NCBI GenBank assembly: GCA_963565915.1
Contig: OY751488.1
Span: 3,162,001-3,226,000, forward strand
DNA length: 64,000 nt
Direction: 5' to 3'
DNA from: Entoloma clypeatum
Lineage: Eukaryota > Basidiomycota > Agaricomycetes > Agaricales > Entolomataceae
A program made the translations under genes and the position numbers. Of the stretch, positions 13,413-24,621 are shown in pieces (position 1 is the stretch's first letter; each line of letters opens with the position of its first letter). The notes below the pieces were generated by a model, which saw only the letters and a program-made list of their open reading frames with translations, was not told the DNA's origin and made no database searches.

Positions 13413-16359
13413 ATGAGGAACTCCCGTTGGCTGTATTCCGAGACGATAACTCTGTGGGCTTCGAGAACAGACGGTGATGAAGAACTGGGATGCACGGCCA
13501 CGTGTTGCGCCAAACTTCAAGTTCTCCTGCGTGATCTATCCGCTGCTAAGCGCCTAATGGACACCACCGACGTTGCAGGGTTGCTTCCCGGTGCAGGATT
13601 CAACTTCCAAGATGTCACAAGCGTTTTCATAGATGCCGCAGCTGGTATGTACAGTATTTACATTTGTCGGAAAAACCTCATCAGATGCATGATAGAGATG
13701 GAACTCGGCGGCTTCGTTTTTATGGAAGATTTTACATTACATGACGCGATGGGGGCTCTCGAGGTACGCAGGTCATGACCCGTGTAGGTTCTGCTGAGTA
13801 CGCTACAAGATTGGGGAGCCGCGTCTGGACAGCGGCTTGATTGCTGAAGGAGAACACTGCCGACAATTTAATCCCCTAATGCCATTGTTACCGCAAGAGT
13901 TGTGTTGGATCCTTGACAGGTCTCTCTCATACGAGGTGAGGAGTCTTGGCGTTTCTTTCGATCTGTCTTTCATCTCCATGAATCAGATGGAATGGCATGC
14001 TGGAAATTCACTCTCTCAGACAGTCTTCACTCTTCTTTACGTCCACCGTCTAGCTGATCTTGACGTCGAATACATACCAAGTCCCCAAATTGCGGTAGAC
14101 GGTGAATCGCTGATTCCAGAGCTCTTAACTGTGGTGCTAAGGGCCTATGTAATGGGATTGCTGAAGTGTTGCGACCTTTCGTGGAGGGAGCTTTCCAAAC
14201 ATAGCGTCCAGGACGTGAGTCATCATTAAGTATGTTCCTGTATGAGTGCGTGTGATGCTTCATCCAGACAGAAGATTGGCAGAGTGAAAAATGTGATATT
14301 TCCCTACTCGAAGGATTACCCGTTAAAAACATCATAACCATGCTCGAAGAGGCCGATAACTGGCTGATGAAAACCACAAAAAAAAGTGTGGTGAGGTTTA
14401 CCTTAGCAGTCTACCTTCCGCTGAGGTGAGTTTGTTTTCCAAGTTCCAATTCTCTGGCGCAACGCACTTCGATCAAGAATTGTACTCCGAAAGGTCGTCC
14501 GATGTCGTGTATCATTTGGGTCATATTGCTCACACTTTCCTTGAAGGTCATGCTGCAGCTTATGCATTCTGACGCCTTTGCGTCCACTAGTTTTCACAGC
14601 CTTATCAATGATGCTCGTCAACAGCTCATCTTGATCCGCTCTCATCCTGTCCCCGACCTAGATCCTGAGTCCGCAGCTCATCTGGCTTTCGATCCTCGCA
14701 TTGGCGGCCGTCTGAAGACATCTGTACCTCTCCGGGCCATACCTGTCCCGACGTCGGAGAAGACATGGCAGACTATAGATGCCCTACTAGATGGCTGGCA
14801 AGAGCTAAGCCTACTTGCCAATACGCACAATTTGTCAACTTGGGAGGTTGACAAGATCTTTCTATGACATGGACACCGTATTGATTCCTCTTCCCTCAGA
14901 TAGTTGGCAATATTCGTATTTGGCTACCTGATGTGCCACCACAAATTCCTTATCTACGATCGTGTACACAGGCAAGCAGCATTTTCCGCGACTTGTTCCA
15001 TCTAATATGCTCTACAGTCTGTTTTTTTCGACGGCCTGCTGATTTTAAACAAATTTACTTCTACCTGGGTGGTCGACCGCTTTTTCTATGAGTCCCTGGG
15101 AGTTGGATATGACTTCCTTGTCCGAACCATTGAGCGGTATGCGGGTGAAGATTTGAATCCTTTTGCTCAGATGGAACGCACACTGTACAACAAAGCATGT
15201 CCCATCATAACCTAAAGCATGATTGTGGAGCTCAATGGTTTCTCTTAGCTCATCACTCCGCATATTAGGGGACTCTGGCTTAATTGTCCCAGACGGCGCC
15301 GCCACTTAACAAAGTCCTTGTTGGATTGGCATGCATTATACGATATGCTCGTTTGCATTACAACGAAACTCGAAAGCACAGTGCGTCATTGTGTCAGACT
15401 GATCCTAGCTCGAGGTCAACATGAAAATCTGTAGAGTATACCAAGAGATCATATCGCGTTGCATTTGCCAAAAGCGGCGCTAATATGGAGGTTGTCATGC
15501 ATCAGGGAGATCGTGTTCTCAGGCTTTCAATTAGAGTTGTTTTCCCTAGAAGAACGGCCTATCGCATATTGGTATGCTACCCAAGTCATCGAAGCTCATT
15601 TGGCGTGTCTGGAGGATCTCTTCCATGTGGTGCCCGGCGGTACGGGCACCGTTCTTATTTTCCTACCCCTCCTCTTAGCCTATCCGCAGGATCCGGCGCT
15701 TATCACGAGCTGCAATTCCAACACCAGCTCCTCTCCGCTCTTCAAGCTCTATCGATGGCCACGTTTGTGGTTTGTGATCATCTTGTACAACCAAGGACGC
15801 ATTTCCTGACAGTGTCATCGTAGGCATCCATGTCTTTGATCACATTTAATTGGAGTCAGTTACGGCCCAGCTTCCACCGCCGTTACAAGTGGGCTTTCAG
15901 GCCCGAGTACGATCATCTGCAGACACCAGTGGTGGCACATCCCGAACTCGATCAGCTTTTGACAGCGTGTAGCGATATATTGGAGGAATGCTTTCTTCAT
16001 CGATTCACCCAGACGATTTTTACCAACTGTCACACAGAATGAATCCTATTCTCCCGCCGGTTTCGTCGAATTGGCAGAGTGTATCTTATCTGACCTTCTC
16101 CGATCGGGGAATCTGGGTGGTTGGGCTGGGTTATGGGCTGGGGACAGGTTACAAGTCAGTATCCTTCTGCTTCACCCCATCTTACTGCCTATTGGACTTA
16201 TTATGCCGTCAACAGTTCGTACGAAGTCTGATAGATGTTTGCAAAGGACTTCACGGTCTACCAAGGTCTGCGAAGGAAGTTGAAAGTTTTGATGCTCTCT
16301 CTTTAAACTGGGACATGGGCAAGCTTCGCTGGTTTCCATCAGTTCGTGCCCAGCATTGA
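13413..16359 (+). CDS. NAA35: NatC N-acetyltransferase subunit Naa35/Mak10
   Basis: Naa35 (Mak10) is the large scaffold subunit of NatC, which acetylates protein N-termini co-translationally on the ribosome. After intron removal the Mak10 core reads FTLHDAMGALE, then EPRLDSGLI, then LLPQELCWILDRSLSYE, then GNSLSQTVFTLLYVHRL (13.73-14.05 kb). Verified introns include donor 13646 with acceptor near 13695 (giving DAAAEMELGG) and one at about 13762-13807. Further blocks are PRRRRHLTKSLLDWHALYD near 15.29 kb, HRRYKWAFRPEYDHLQTPV near 15.88 kb, and a C-terminus ending WFPSVRAQH at 16359. The ATG at 13413 is the first in frame, but an upstream small exon cannot be excluded. The putative Naa38 subunit gene lies just downstream on the other strand. 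Confidence 0.88.
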
Positions 16360-17190
16360 TGTTCCCTCTCGGCTAACACCACATACATCTTTTAATCAAC
16401 TTATATTTCAACCATTCACTTGCGTCTTGGTAGGTGAGGGGATATTAAGGTATTGCCCCAGGCAGCATCAAGCGCGTCCTTGTAGGCATTCGTGGACACA
16501 GGCAAGCAAGCCAGGCGTGATTAGAGAATATGTGAGGGATAAAGTAGCACACTGTAGTCTTAAAGAGATCGGTCGCTGTACAGTTGATAGGACTGCCCCA
16601 GCTGCAATCCTGCCATCCAGGCGGGACCACCTGCTCCATCGATGAAGTCGGGCAGATCAGCTGAACGATTCCCGCGGCGACTATGGCGAAATAAAACAAC
16701 TGGAGCATGTGCAACATATGATGGGTGCACCATCAAGCTCATCCCCAGCAATCTCACTGCACCATGCAACAAGGTGATCTTTGAACGTGCAGCTGGTGGA
16801 GAATATGTCGGTGTGGGGGAGATCTTTCCAAAATTCCCGGCCCTTGGCCGGGGGTGTGAGGCGCTGGGATGTTAAACAGCGGGACAAGATATCGACATGG
16901 GAGCCAGGCATCGTTCAAGTTGATGACTTGGGGGTCCAGATAAGGTAAAACCATCCATACAGAAGCGTAATCAAGATTTGCCGAGTTTCGTCGTGTGGCT
17001 GCCCTAAGCCCCCGGAGCTTTCCAAGTGCGGATTGACATCTCCCGAGTTCAGTGTCGTGCGAGCCAGTCAGGCGTCGCGGGTATCAGCACTATGTAGTAG
17101 GTGAGTCAATGACAGGTGGGGCTTTCTTCGAAGGCAGTTGGTAAAAGAAAGAAAACATGGATGGCGAGCGCGAGCGCCAGCTTACCCGGC
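16360..17190. other. Intergenic stretch with unassigned minus-strand ORFs
   Basis: This 831-bp gap separates the convergent NAA35 and NAA38-like genes. Minus-strand frames at 16954-16681 and 16772-16560 stay open and include [14 protein letters not shown] and DLPDFIDGAGGPAWMAGLQL, which look more protein-like than random shadow frames. I could not join them into a gene with a start, nor recognise a family. They could be exons of a small unmodelled gene or a decayed one. Nothing else was identified. Confidence 0.3.
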
Positions 17191-17463
17191 TCATAGGTAA
17201 ATGGACTGCCGCTGCTGCGCTGTGGTTCGAACGTCTTGTGCCTCTGCCTCAACCTTCACTACGAGTCTCCACGGAATGACCACTTGTCCAACATATCTGC
17301 CTTCTTCCAGTCCCACGCGATATTCCTCGGCACTGATGAGAAGTATATTGAGAGGCTGATCTGTTCCTGCAAACGTTCCCAAAAACATGCGGCCATCCGA
17401 GACGGTGAGCCGGACGACTTGCCGAAGCAGAGCTTTCAGACGATCGAGTGCTGAGGGGACCAT
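17191..17463 (-). CDS. NAA38: LSM-domain protein, Naa38/LSMD1-like (NatC auxiliary subunit)
   Basis: This 90-residue single-exon protein is almost entirely one Sm fold. Sm1 contains the segment RLTVSDGRMFLGTFAGTDQ, and the second motif is the stretch GQVVIPWRLVVKVEAE. The two are separated by EEYRVGLEEGRY. The loop residues TVSDGRMFLG followed by NILL resemble LSMD1/Naa38 more than core Lsm or SmB-G proteins, and the C-terminal tail is short. The start at 17463 is the only Met before the domain. Its position beside NAA35 supports the NatC reading. The alternative is another Lsm2-8 paralogue. It is divergent from the mS29 gene, with only 75 bp between the start codons. Confidence 0.72.
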   Translation of the reverse strand: MVPSALDRLKALLRQVVRLTVSDGRMFLGTFAGTDQPLNILLISAEEYRVGLEEGRYVGQVVIPWRLVVKVEAEAQDVRTTAQQRQSIYL

Positions 17464-17538
17464 GTAAGAGGATGATCGGTCACGTGCGTCACTTTTTTAC
17501 CGCGTCCTTGTCGTTCTCGTCGTCGTCGCCCAACCGTC
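17464..17538. promoter_or_regulatory. 75-bp shared gap between NAA38-like and mS29 start codons
   Basis: The two coding regions diverge from this gap, so both promoters and 5' UTRs must overlap it or the opposite gene. It carries a GTC/GTCGTC-rich stretch and a TCACGTGC E-box-like sequence near 17480. No TATA box is evident. A bidirectional promoter is inferred from the arrangement only. Confidence 0.5.
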
Positions 17539-19357
17539 ATGTCGCTGCTCACCAGCGTCTGTCGTGCTGGCCCGTCCGTCATCAGCCAGAATGCTTTCAG
17601 GGTTTCCAAGCAAAGTAGGAACATGGCAAAAGTTGTCCAGAAGAAACCCCGTCCGTTCCCTGACCCCGTTTCATCCACCCACACCTCATATATACCATAG
17701 CCAAAGCCTCCAACTTTCGTGTAAAGAACAAGGGTCCCGTTTCAGACGCACCAAAGCGGGACAGGTCTCTCGGCGTATGCTCTTCGTGTCCTTTCGTCGT
17801 TCACCACTGCACATTCTTCTCCCCAACAGGCCTTCAAGCCACTTCCCGTCTCCAACTTGACCCATGAACTATACAAGTCAAATGAGAGGAAGGTTCTATC
17901 CCTCCCAACCTTTCTACCTGTAATGCAAGCCCTCTTCATGTATGCAATCCAACTCACCGCTTCGCAGACTAGAGAAAATATTGGCAAAGCCCTCGAGTTC
18001 AAGCTACCAGACCACGATCCCGTAAGGATATTCGGCGTCCCAAAGAGCATTTTGCTTGAAGTATGTTCCCTTTTCTGTCGCTCCTGCATCAGCAACCGCT
18101 CACAAGGAAACAGTTCCGACTTCTTTCCAAACCGTGTTCTGTCATTCGAGGCGTGACTGTTGATACCATTGAACGCTTGGACAAAGCATCCCAAAAGTCG
18201 AGTTTGGACACGAGGCTCGTTCTTAGTTCGTTTGTCATTGATCATCTTCCGACAATGTTCTTGATACGTGTGACTTCAAGATGGCCCCAAAGGTTGCGGC
18301 AAAAGTTTTCTGTTGCTTCAAGTAGTAGAACATTGCATAAATGAAGGTTGGATCGTCATTTACATCCCTCGAGGTACCCCGGCCCCCATCCTGCATCTGC
18401 TACGCCTAATGAAATGCTTGCAGCCGTTAACCTTGTCAACTCCACCACGACATACGAGTACGACCTCCGCACTCGAACCTATCTCCAGCCCAGGTTCTCC
18501 TTCCAGACTCTCCAGCGCCTTCGCACCGTAAACCTTGCCGCCCTCACAGGCCTGACAACCACCAAAAAGCTCGTCTTGGAGAAGAGAGAAGTTCCTCTTG
18601 GAACCAACCTGGCTGATCTCATCGGCCTTGCTTTGAAAGAACCGCCTTTGTCACCTATCATTCTCGAAGCTCTCATGGCAGAGCTCAGCACACAAACAAA
18701 GTATGCGCTTCTTCTCTCCATCTGTCTAAATGAGACTTAAGACTTTCATATGACCATTCAAGACATCCTGTGTTGTTCGCTGTAGATGATTTCCAAGCTA
18801 TCTACTGCCGGACCGCCTACCGCGATCCTCACTTTGTCCCTATCCGCCCCTACCACCTTTCAATCCCTCGACTTATCATGGAATACGCTTCAGGAAAGCG
18901 GTCATTCGTCAGGCCTCTCATTCGCTTCCCCGGGTCCAATATTTATGTGTCCTTTTTTTTTCGTAGGCCAAAGGAGCTTTCATGGGAGCTATCACGAATT
19001 CAGACACCACTTATCAGCTGCCCTTAGAGCTCATTGATGCACTAGACCTCCCGAGCAACAAAGCCATTAGCCCATATGATAAACGCTCCCGTCCCCTGAT
19101 AGAATACACAAAAGGATTTGAATCATGGCCCGTTCCGGACCAGCTGAGCGTACCAGAGGCTGCCTCCCTTTTTGAGGTGTGGATGAAGGACGACGCCCTG
19201 ATACCTTGTACGTCTTCTATTTCAGTCTGTTGGCTATCATGATTGAGTCGAAACGATAGCCATGCATGACGAGATATTCTTGGCCAAGTACACCGAGTCG
19301 AGCGGGAACGCCAGAGAATTTGTGTGGAAAGGCATGTTGTCGTCGCTAGAACTGTAA
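17539..19357 (+). CDS. RSM23: Mitochondrial small-subunit ribosomal protein mS29 (DAP3/Rsm23)
   Basis: mS29 is the GTP-binding protein of the mitochondrial ribosome head, known as DAP3 in animals and Rsm23 in yeast. The N-terminus MSLLTSVCRAGPSVISQNAF at 17539 is rich in Ser, Arg and hydroxylated residues, as in a mitochondrial presequence. A P-loop, GPKGCGKS, is encoded at 18283-18306 directly after an intron, followed by VVEHCINEGWIVIYIPR. Later blocks are YLQPRFSFQTLQRL (18.48 kb), PVLFAVDDFQAIYCRTAYRD (18.77-18.83 kb, the Walker B-like region) and LIMEYASGKRSF. The protein ends at FVWKGMLSSLEL with the stop at 19355-19357. At least six introns are needed, including donors near 18226 and 18711. 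Confidence 0.9.
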
Positions 19358-19544
19358 TCCTAATCTACATAATCCATTCCTTGCTGGGTGGGACTTACAA
19401 GTGTAAGAGAAAAAAGCTATCCGTTTTGCCATTGTCGAGATGCACCACGAAACCCAGTGACCTTATGTAAATGAGGTCTTACAATAAATAAATCGAAGTA
19501 ACTGGTGAGTAAAACCGTCTCGACGCGCAGTCTCCCGGCTTCGC

Positions 19545-20533
19545 TCATGGGCCACCGACGGAATGTTCGCTACCCCCAACGCCCATCCCAGCAAACTGAC
19601 TTGTCATATTATCGTAATACGACGTCGAACCACCAGGGGCTGGCTGTCCATGAGGAGAAGTATCTCTCTTTGGTATAACCCAAGAAGGTGTCGCAGCAGT
19701 TGGCGCATGTGTTCCATGGTCCTGCGGCTGCTGTTGCATGAAAGTTTGGTTGGCCTCAGCTTGTTCAGAATGAGGATTCGGCCCTGCGTAGTAGGAATCA
19801 CCAGGATATGGCAACGTATCAATTGTACTTTCCCTTGAAGGCGGCTGATGGAGAGGTTGGATTTGTGGGTGACCTTGAGGCTGTTGTTGTTGTTGTTGTT
19901 GTTGTTGTATTTGTGCCGGCTGTTGCTGTTGCTCGACTTGTTGGTGTTGGGATGTAGTCGGGGAGGAGGGTGCAGGCTTGATTCCGGGAACGGAAATGAA
20001 ATAGACCGCTCCCTGCGAGTCTCTGCCTCCCTTCGCATAGTATTGTGCCCATGCCTGCACATTCGGATCGGCGTAGACAGTTCCGGGATTGAAAACATAG
20101 GGAGGACCAGCCTGTTGCGGCTGAGGCGAAGTAGACTGTGTCTGGGCTTCAGTATGAGCCAATGGAGTGGCCACGACTTCCGCTGGTTGGTGAACTTCAG
20201 TCTGAACTGGTTGGAGAGGCTGGGTTTGCTGCGGTTGCGGTTGTGGATACTGATGGGACGGAGATTGTTGATGAGATTGGGAAACCTGTGTCTGAACTTG
20301 AGTCGGGGGTTGCGCTTGAGCGGGATAGGGAGTCGGTCCCTGGGGTCCATATGGGACCCCTGGTTGCTGTGCGACATAGCCTCCTTGCTGTACGTATGCT
20401 GAACCTGACATTGCGCTTTGTGGCTGGGCGTAAAGCTGAGCGGTTTGAGGCAGACTTTGAGCCTGCGCGGGCGGCGGTTGGGCGGCGGCGTGAGCCGGAA
20501 CGTGGGCCTGAACGTGAGCTGCCTGTTGAGCCT

Positions 20534-20567
<34 letters not shown>

Positions 20568-22589
20568 CTGCTGCTGCTGCTGAACATAGGCTGCATGGGG
20601 GTCGTATCCTGCGCTCGCATATGCCGCAGCGTCCAGCTGGCCCGTGGGGTACGGTGCTGCCGGGGTCGAGAAGGCGTTGTATCCATTCGGAGCCCAAGGA
20701 TATGGTTGTGGTGCTGCTGTTGAACGGCCACTCGAATCCGGATGATATTGCGGGGCGCGGTAACTTTCTTGGGCATAGACTTCACGGAATCAAGGTCATA
20801 ATCTGGACCGAAGCAACGGTAGCGGAACTAAGCACTCACTTCCGGTATGTCGTGCCAAACTCTCCTCCATCATACGATCAAAAATGGTCCTGGCACGGAC
20901 GAAGGTCTCATTCATAGAAACTAGATCGGCTGAGGAAGAAGGAAGGGTCATTATAGCTCGGCAAAAAATAGATAAATAATGATACCGCGTTTCTGACTAT
21001 ACTTGTCGATAAGTTTCACAATCTTTGGCCGTAAAGCCATACTCGACCGATATAATTCCTTGGAACACAGTTAGGAAACTGATAGCAAGGCTTTTATGAG
21101 GTTACCTGAATTTCTTCGTTGTCTGCTAGGTTATCCTTGGCAGGATCAAGTGAGCGAAGCATATTGAGCAGTTTCTCTACGTTGACGGCTTGCGCAAAGA
21201 CAGCGGCCTCCTGCTCCGCCTCGCGAGCCAGTTCGGCGGGTGTAGGTTCCGGCATCGCTTCCTAGTAGGTAGCGGTGAATTAAATCTTTGGCGACAAAGA
21301 TCATAATGACGTACCACATAGTTGACAGGGAAGATGCCCGTGCGACCCTTCAACTGACCACGCCACCAATCTTTGTATCCGCGGTCAACGACTTTGATCA
21401 CATCCCCTTTCTCAAAGCCAAGCTCTCCGGGCTCCGTGGGTTCGAATGTGTGAAGTGCGCGAACACGGGTGACGATGTTACCTTGTGCGTGCATCGCGAC
21501 CACCGATGTACTAGAGGGATCTGCTCCTGCAGAGCTAGCCGTAGAAGGCTGCGGTTGCGGTTGCGATTGTGATGCTTGTGTTTGCTGCTGCTGCGCTTGT
21601 GGTTGCTCTTGTGGCTGATAATGCTGTGTCTGGGGAGTCACCGGCTGCGGCGTTGGTGTGCGTGCGGGTACATAGCCGGCCTGATACTTGGGCTGCGCGT
21701 AAGCCGCGGAATTTGGGCTTGCTGCCGGTGATCTAGCAGTGCCAGCGGTCGATCCTTGACCGACGTTGGAACTCAAGCCAGAACCACCGGCACCGGTAGA
21801 GGATGCCGCAGCACTGTACGCAGACCATTGGCTGCGTCCTCCTTTATCTTGCATTGACATCTCAAGGACACGCTGAAGTTCTTCCTCTTCCTTACGCCTG
21901 ATCTCGTCATCGACGGCGACGGGAGGCGGTTCTTGTGGAGTTTCGAACTTATGGCCTATGGCGTTGTCAGCAAATGACAGAAGGGTAGAGTTAAGGGGTA
22001 CCTTTGGCCTTTAGATTGTTGTAACAATCCTCCATAACCCCTAATGTTGTATCGTGTTCGAATTCGGCGGTCCACATCGCGATTAGGCCGAGAGCCCGGC
22101 GTTTCACTTTGTCATGAGTGGTCTGAAATATAACCTGAGCGTCTGCAAAAATGTGTGCAATAGTGATAAGAACTTACTCGATCTGCGATGAGCTTCTCGA
22201 GTCCTTGCGTGAAGGCCTTGGATGCGATCTCCCGGTGTAGTTCGATACTGCAGTTCTTGGAAAGCGACTCTGCCAAAGAAAGTGCATATAATTGTACATT
22301 GGGGTTCCGGTGTGCCAGTCGTTTGAGAACCGAAGCGATGACATTCCGTGCGCTGAAAACGTGTCAGATAGAGAACGGATAGATGATTAAGAATGGTCAA
22401 TACCCTTCCTGGCCTTCCTCTACGACCTTGTCGCAAAGATTGAGGATCAACTCCCAGTTCTCGGAAGTTAGATTTTCGTCCGTTGTCTTGGCTGTGGTTG
22501 ATAAAAATGAGCAAAGGAACAACATGATATTGTCGAGGGCACTGGCCAACTATTTCATCGTAAGGACTAACAGTTCCGCCTCCAAACAT
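19545..22589 (-). CDS. HSE1: ESCRT-0 subunit Hse1 (STAM homologue)
   Basis: Hse1 pairs with Vps27 on endosomes to sort ubiquitinated cargo into multivesicular bodies. The start MFGGGTVSPYDEIV at 22589 leads a VHS domain with KATDENLTSENWELILNLCD, then VKRRALGLIAMW near 22.08 kb. A ubiquitin-interacting motif, EEEELQRVLEMSMQD, lies near 21.86 kb. The SH3 domain runs from RVRALHTFEPTEPGELGFEK to WWRGQLKGRTGIFPVNYV (about 21.46-21.31 kb). A GAT-like helical part with LLNMLRSLDPAKDNLADNEE follows (21.17-21.11 kb). The C-terminus is a long Gln/Pro-rich tail ending GGSEHSVGGP at 19545. Introns separate most domains. It is divergent from MMS2. Confidence 0.93.
19881..19908 (+). repeat. (GTT)n microsatellite in the HSE1 tail
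   Basis: About nine TTG/GTT units on the plus strand are read as consecutive CAA (Gln) codons in HSE1 on the minus strand. The tract is almost pure and so likely length-variable between strains. Confidence 0.85.
20532..20582 (+). repeat. TTG/CTG trinucleotide tract in HSE1
   Basis: Seventeen TTG or CTG units on the plus strand encode an unbroken polyglutamine run in the Hse1 C-terminal half. Five to six consecutive pure CTG (CAG) units at its right end are the most slippage-prone part. Confidence 0.85.
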
Positions 22590-22785
22590 GCTAGATCTCG
22601 GGAATTGCTTGAGCTAAGTGGTCGTTGTTGAAAGAGTTGGTGCAGTGACTGTATGTACATGTGACTTCTAAATAAATAAGTATGACCTGAAGGCAGTGGT
22701 TCTCCGCAACCCGCTCTCTTGGAAGCAACACTAGGGCTGCGAATACCAGCTCCCATTGTCCTATCATTTCTCGAGCAACGACTCG
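22590..22785. promoter_or_regulatory. Divergent HSE1-MMS2 promoter region
   Basis: The 196 bp between the two start codons must hold the 5' ends of both genes. No TATA box or named operator was identified by eye. Co-regulation is plausible because both products act in ubiquitin signalling, but this is inference. Confidence 0.5.
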
Positions 22786-23360
22786 ATGGCAAAGGGTGAC
22801 GACCTATGCTGCCTCAAAGAATGACTTATAGATGATCTCGATCAGTTCCACGAAACTTCCGACTGCTCGAAGAACTCGAGAAAGGCGAGAAGGGAATTGG
22901 TGATGGATCGTGCTCTTACGGACTTGAAGACGGCGACGATATCATGATGAGCAATTGGAATGGCACTATCATCGGTCCTGGCCATGTACGATTCTCCAAG
23001 ATCTTTTAGACCCGACACTCCTCACCGATCATCGTTCAGACTGTTCATGAAAATAGAATCTACAGCCTCAAGATCACTTGCGGCGAGTTGTATCCAGATG
23101 CACCTCCCATTGTACAGTTCCTATCCCGCGTCAACTTGCCTTTTGTCAATCAGACGAACGGTAAAGTCGATCCTACCAGGCTAGCGATTCTGTCATCTTG
23201 GAACAGGAACAGTAGCATCGAGACGGTTCTCGTGGAAATCCGAAAGTATGTCTCCATCTCTTTTCCCGCCGGTTTGTTCGTGAACTGGCGTTCTGCTAGG
23301 GAAATGGCTTCGTTTAACAATAGGAAATTGCCGCAGCCACCGGAGGGCTCGACTTTCTAA
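22786..23360 (+). CDS. MMS2: Ubiquitin E2 variant Mms2 (UEV)
   Basis: Mms2 pairs with Ubc13 to build K63-linked ubiquitin chains on PCNA during error-free post-replication repair. A 10-bp first exon (22786-22795, encoding MAK and part of Val) is joined through an intron at 22796-22845 to [20 protein letters not shown]. Next come [20 protein letters not shown] and, after another intron, [20 protein letters not shown]. After the intron at about 23247-23300 the frame reads [19 protein letters not shown] with the stop at 23360. The segment where a true E2 has its catalytic Cys ([15 protein letters not shown]) has none, as expected of a UEV. The length is close to 140 residues, the family norm. 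Confidence 0.95.
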
Positions 23361-23520
23361 GGGAATACTTTTAGAATCAGTGGAGCGGTGTGTAGTACAG
23401 GCCAAGTAAACGGATACTTTTATCATCAATGAGTCATTCTTCGCCTTAATTCGCCCACCTCGCCCACCTGTAATTCGCAATCGTCTTAGTCGATTGTAGA
23501 GATACAAGAGAAAAGGGAGA

Positions 23521-24573
23521 CTATGCAAGTCCGCGCAAAACATCTCTAACGGTACTTCTCTCAGCAAGTAGGGCAACAATCTGCCACCGCTGGTCCCTGA
23601 CTTCTCGATCCTTCAAGAGTGCGACATCATCATGAGTGTCATCCACGACATCCGTTTCTCCAATTGCCAGTCGCATGGCCGTAGCGGATTTGTTTGGAAG
23701 ATCCGCAGGTGAGATGGTAAACAGAGTCTGAAAAGCGGCTGTGTCGAGGACGGGTTGAGGACGTTGGGTCGCCTGAGTTGGCGCAGTGAGAGATATTGAG
23801 GAGATGGCATTCGAAGTGGAGGTGAGGGTGAGGGCATGCGTGATTAATTGCTTGAGTTTTGTCTGTTTGGAGCATGAGTGTCACGATAGCGAGATGAATG
23901 GCAACTAACGTACTTCGCAAGCAAGGTTCATGAGAGCAGGGACATCGCGAGCAGGCGGTCCCATGTTATTCTGGGCTGAAATGAGATTCATCCGGTCAGC
24001 GACGTGATTCAGCGTCGGTGCACGGCTGACGGAGAAAAGATGTACTGGCAGACGACTGCCCGGTGGATCTGTTCGCAGTCAGCACGAATGATGGCGAGAA
24101 TGGGTGCACATACCGCCGCGCTCGGACAAGAGGACTACGCCTCGCTCACTCGATATCTCGTCTGTGGGTGGTCGAAAAGTGGGAGGTTCTACGGAGTCGA
24201 TGGCGCGGATACGATCACGCTCGCGTTTGCCGACGCCCAGAGTCCAACGTTTGAGGCGCGTGGACCGGAGAGGGTTGTTGTAGTCATCGACGCGTCTGCG
24301 TTTCAGCGGGAGTTGTTTGGGTGGCAAAGCAGGGGGTTGTATGGGAGGGGGCGCCTGGCGGTGGGTCGTTGCGTCGAACAAAGAGATGATGAGGGCATTG
24401 TGGAGTTGTATGAGGGTGGGCTGATCAAGCAGCTGGACGACGGCATCCTCGAACTCCTGGCGGGACCATCTCCCGGTAGCAAAATTGTTTATCGCCGCAA
24501 AGTATTCGGGGGCGTTGGCGCCGAGCTGGTCGGTGAGCTGTGCTTTGATGTTGGACGTCGTTGACAGCGACAT
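23521..24573 (-). CDS. HFI1: SAGA co-activator subunit Hfi1/Ada1
   Basis: Hfi1 (Ada1/Tad1) is a histone-fold structural subunit of SAGA that pairs with Taf12. The first exon starts MSLSTTSNIKAQLTDQLGAN at 24573 and contains LIQLHNALIISLFDATTHRQ and TRLKRWTLGVGKRERDRIRA, both typical of the SAGA-Tad1 family. Later exons give PARDVPALMNLACEV near 23.95 kb and a C-terminal block including AIVTLMLQTDKTQAI. The protein ends REVRDQRWQIVALLAERS-TVRDVLRGLA, with the TAG complement at 23521-23523. It is tandem with the makorin gene, whose stop lies 48 bp upstream on the same strand. Confidence 0.83.
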
Positions 24574-24621
24574 GCAAGTGACAAGTAATTTATTATTTGT
24601 TTGCCTACATACTATACAAGT

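Noticed and set aside
19848..20917. Long plus-strand open frames rich in Leu and Arg opposite HSE1
   Set aside because: They are shadows of the Gln/Pro-rich HSE1 tail, whose CAA/CAG codons read as TTG/CTG (Leu) on the other strand.
22786..23360. Active ubiquitin-conjugating E2
   Set aside because: No catalytic Cys is present in the active-site segment; the sequence matches the UEV class.
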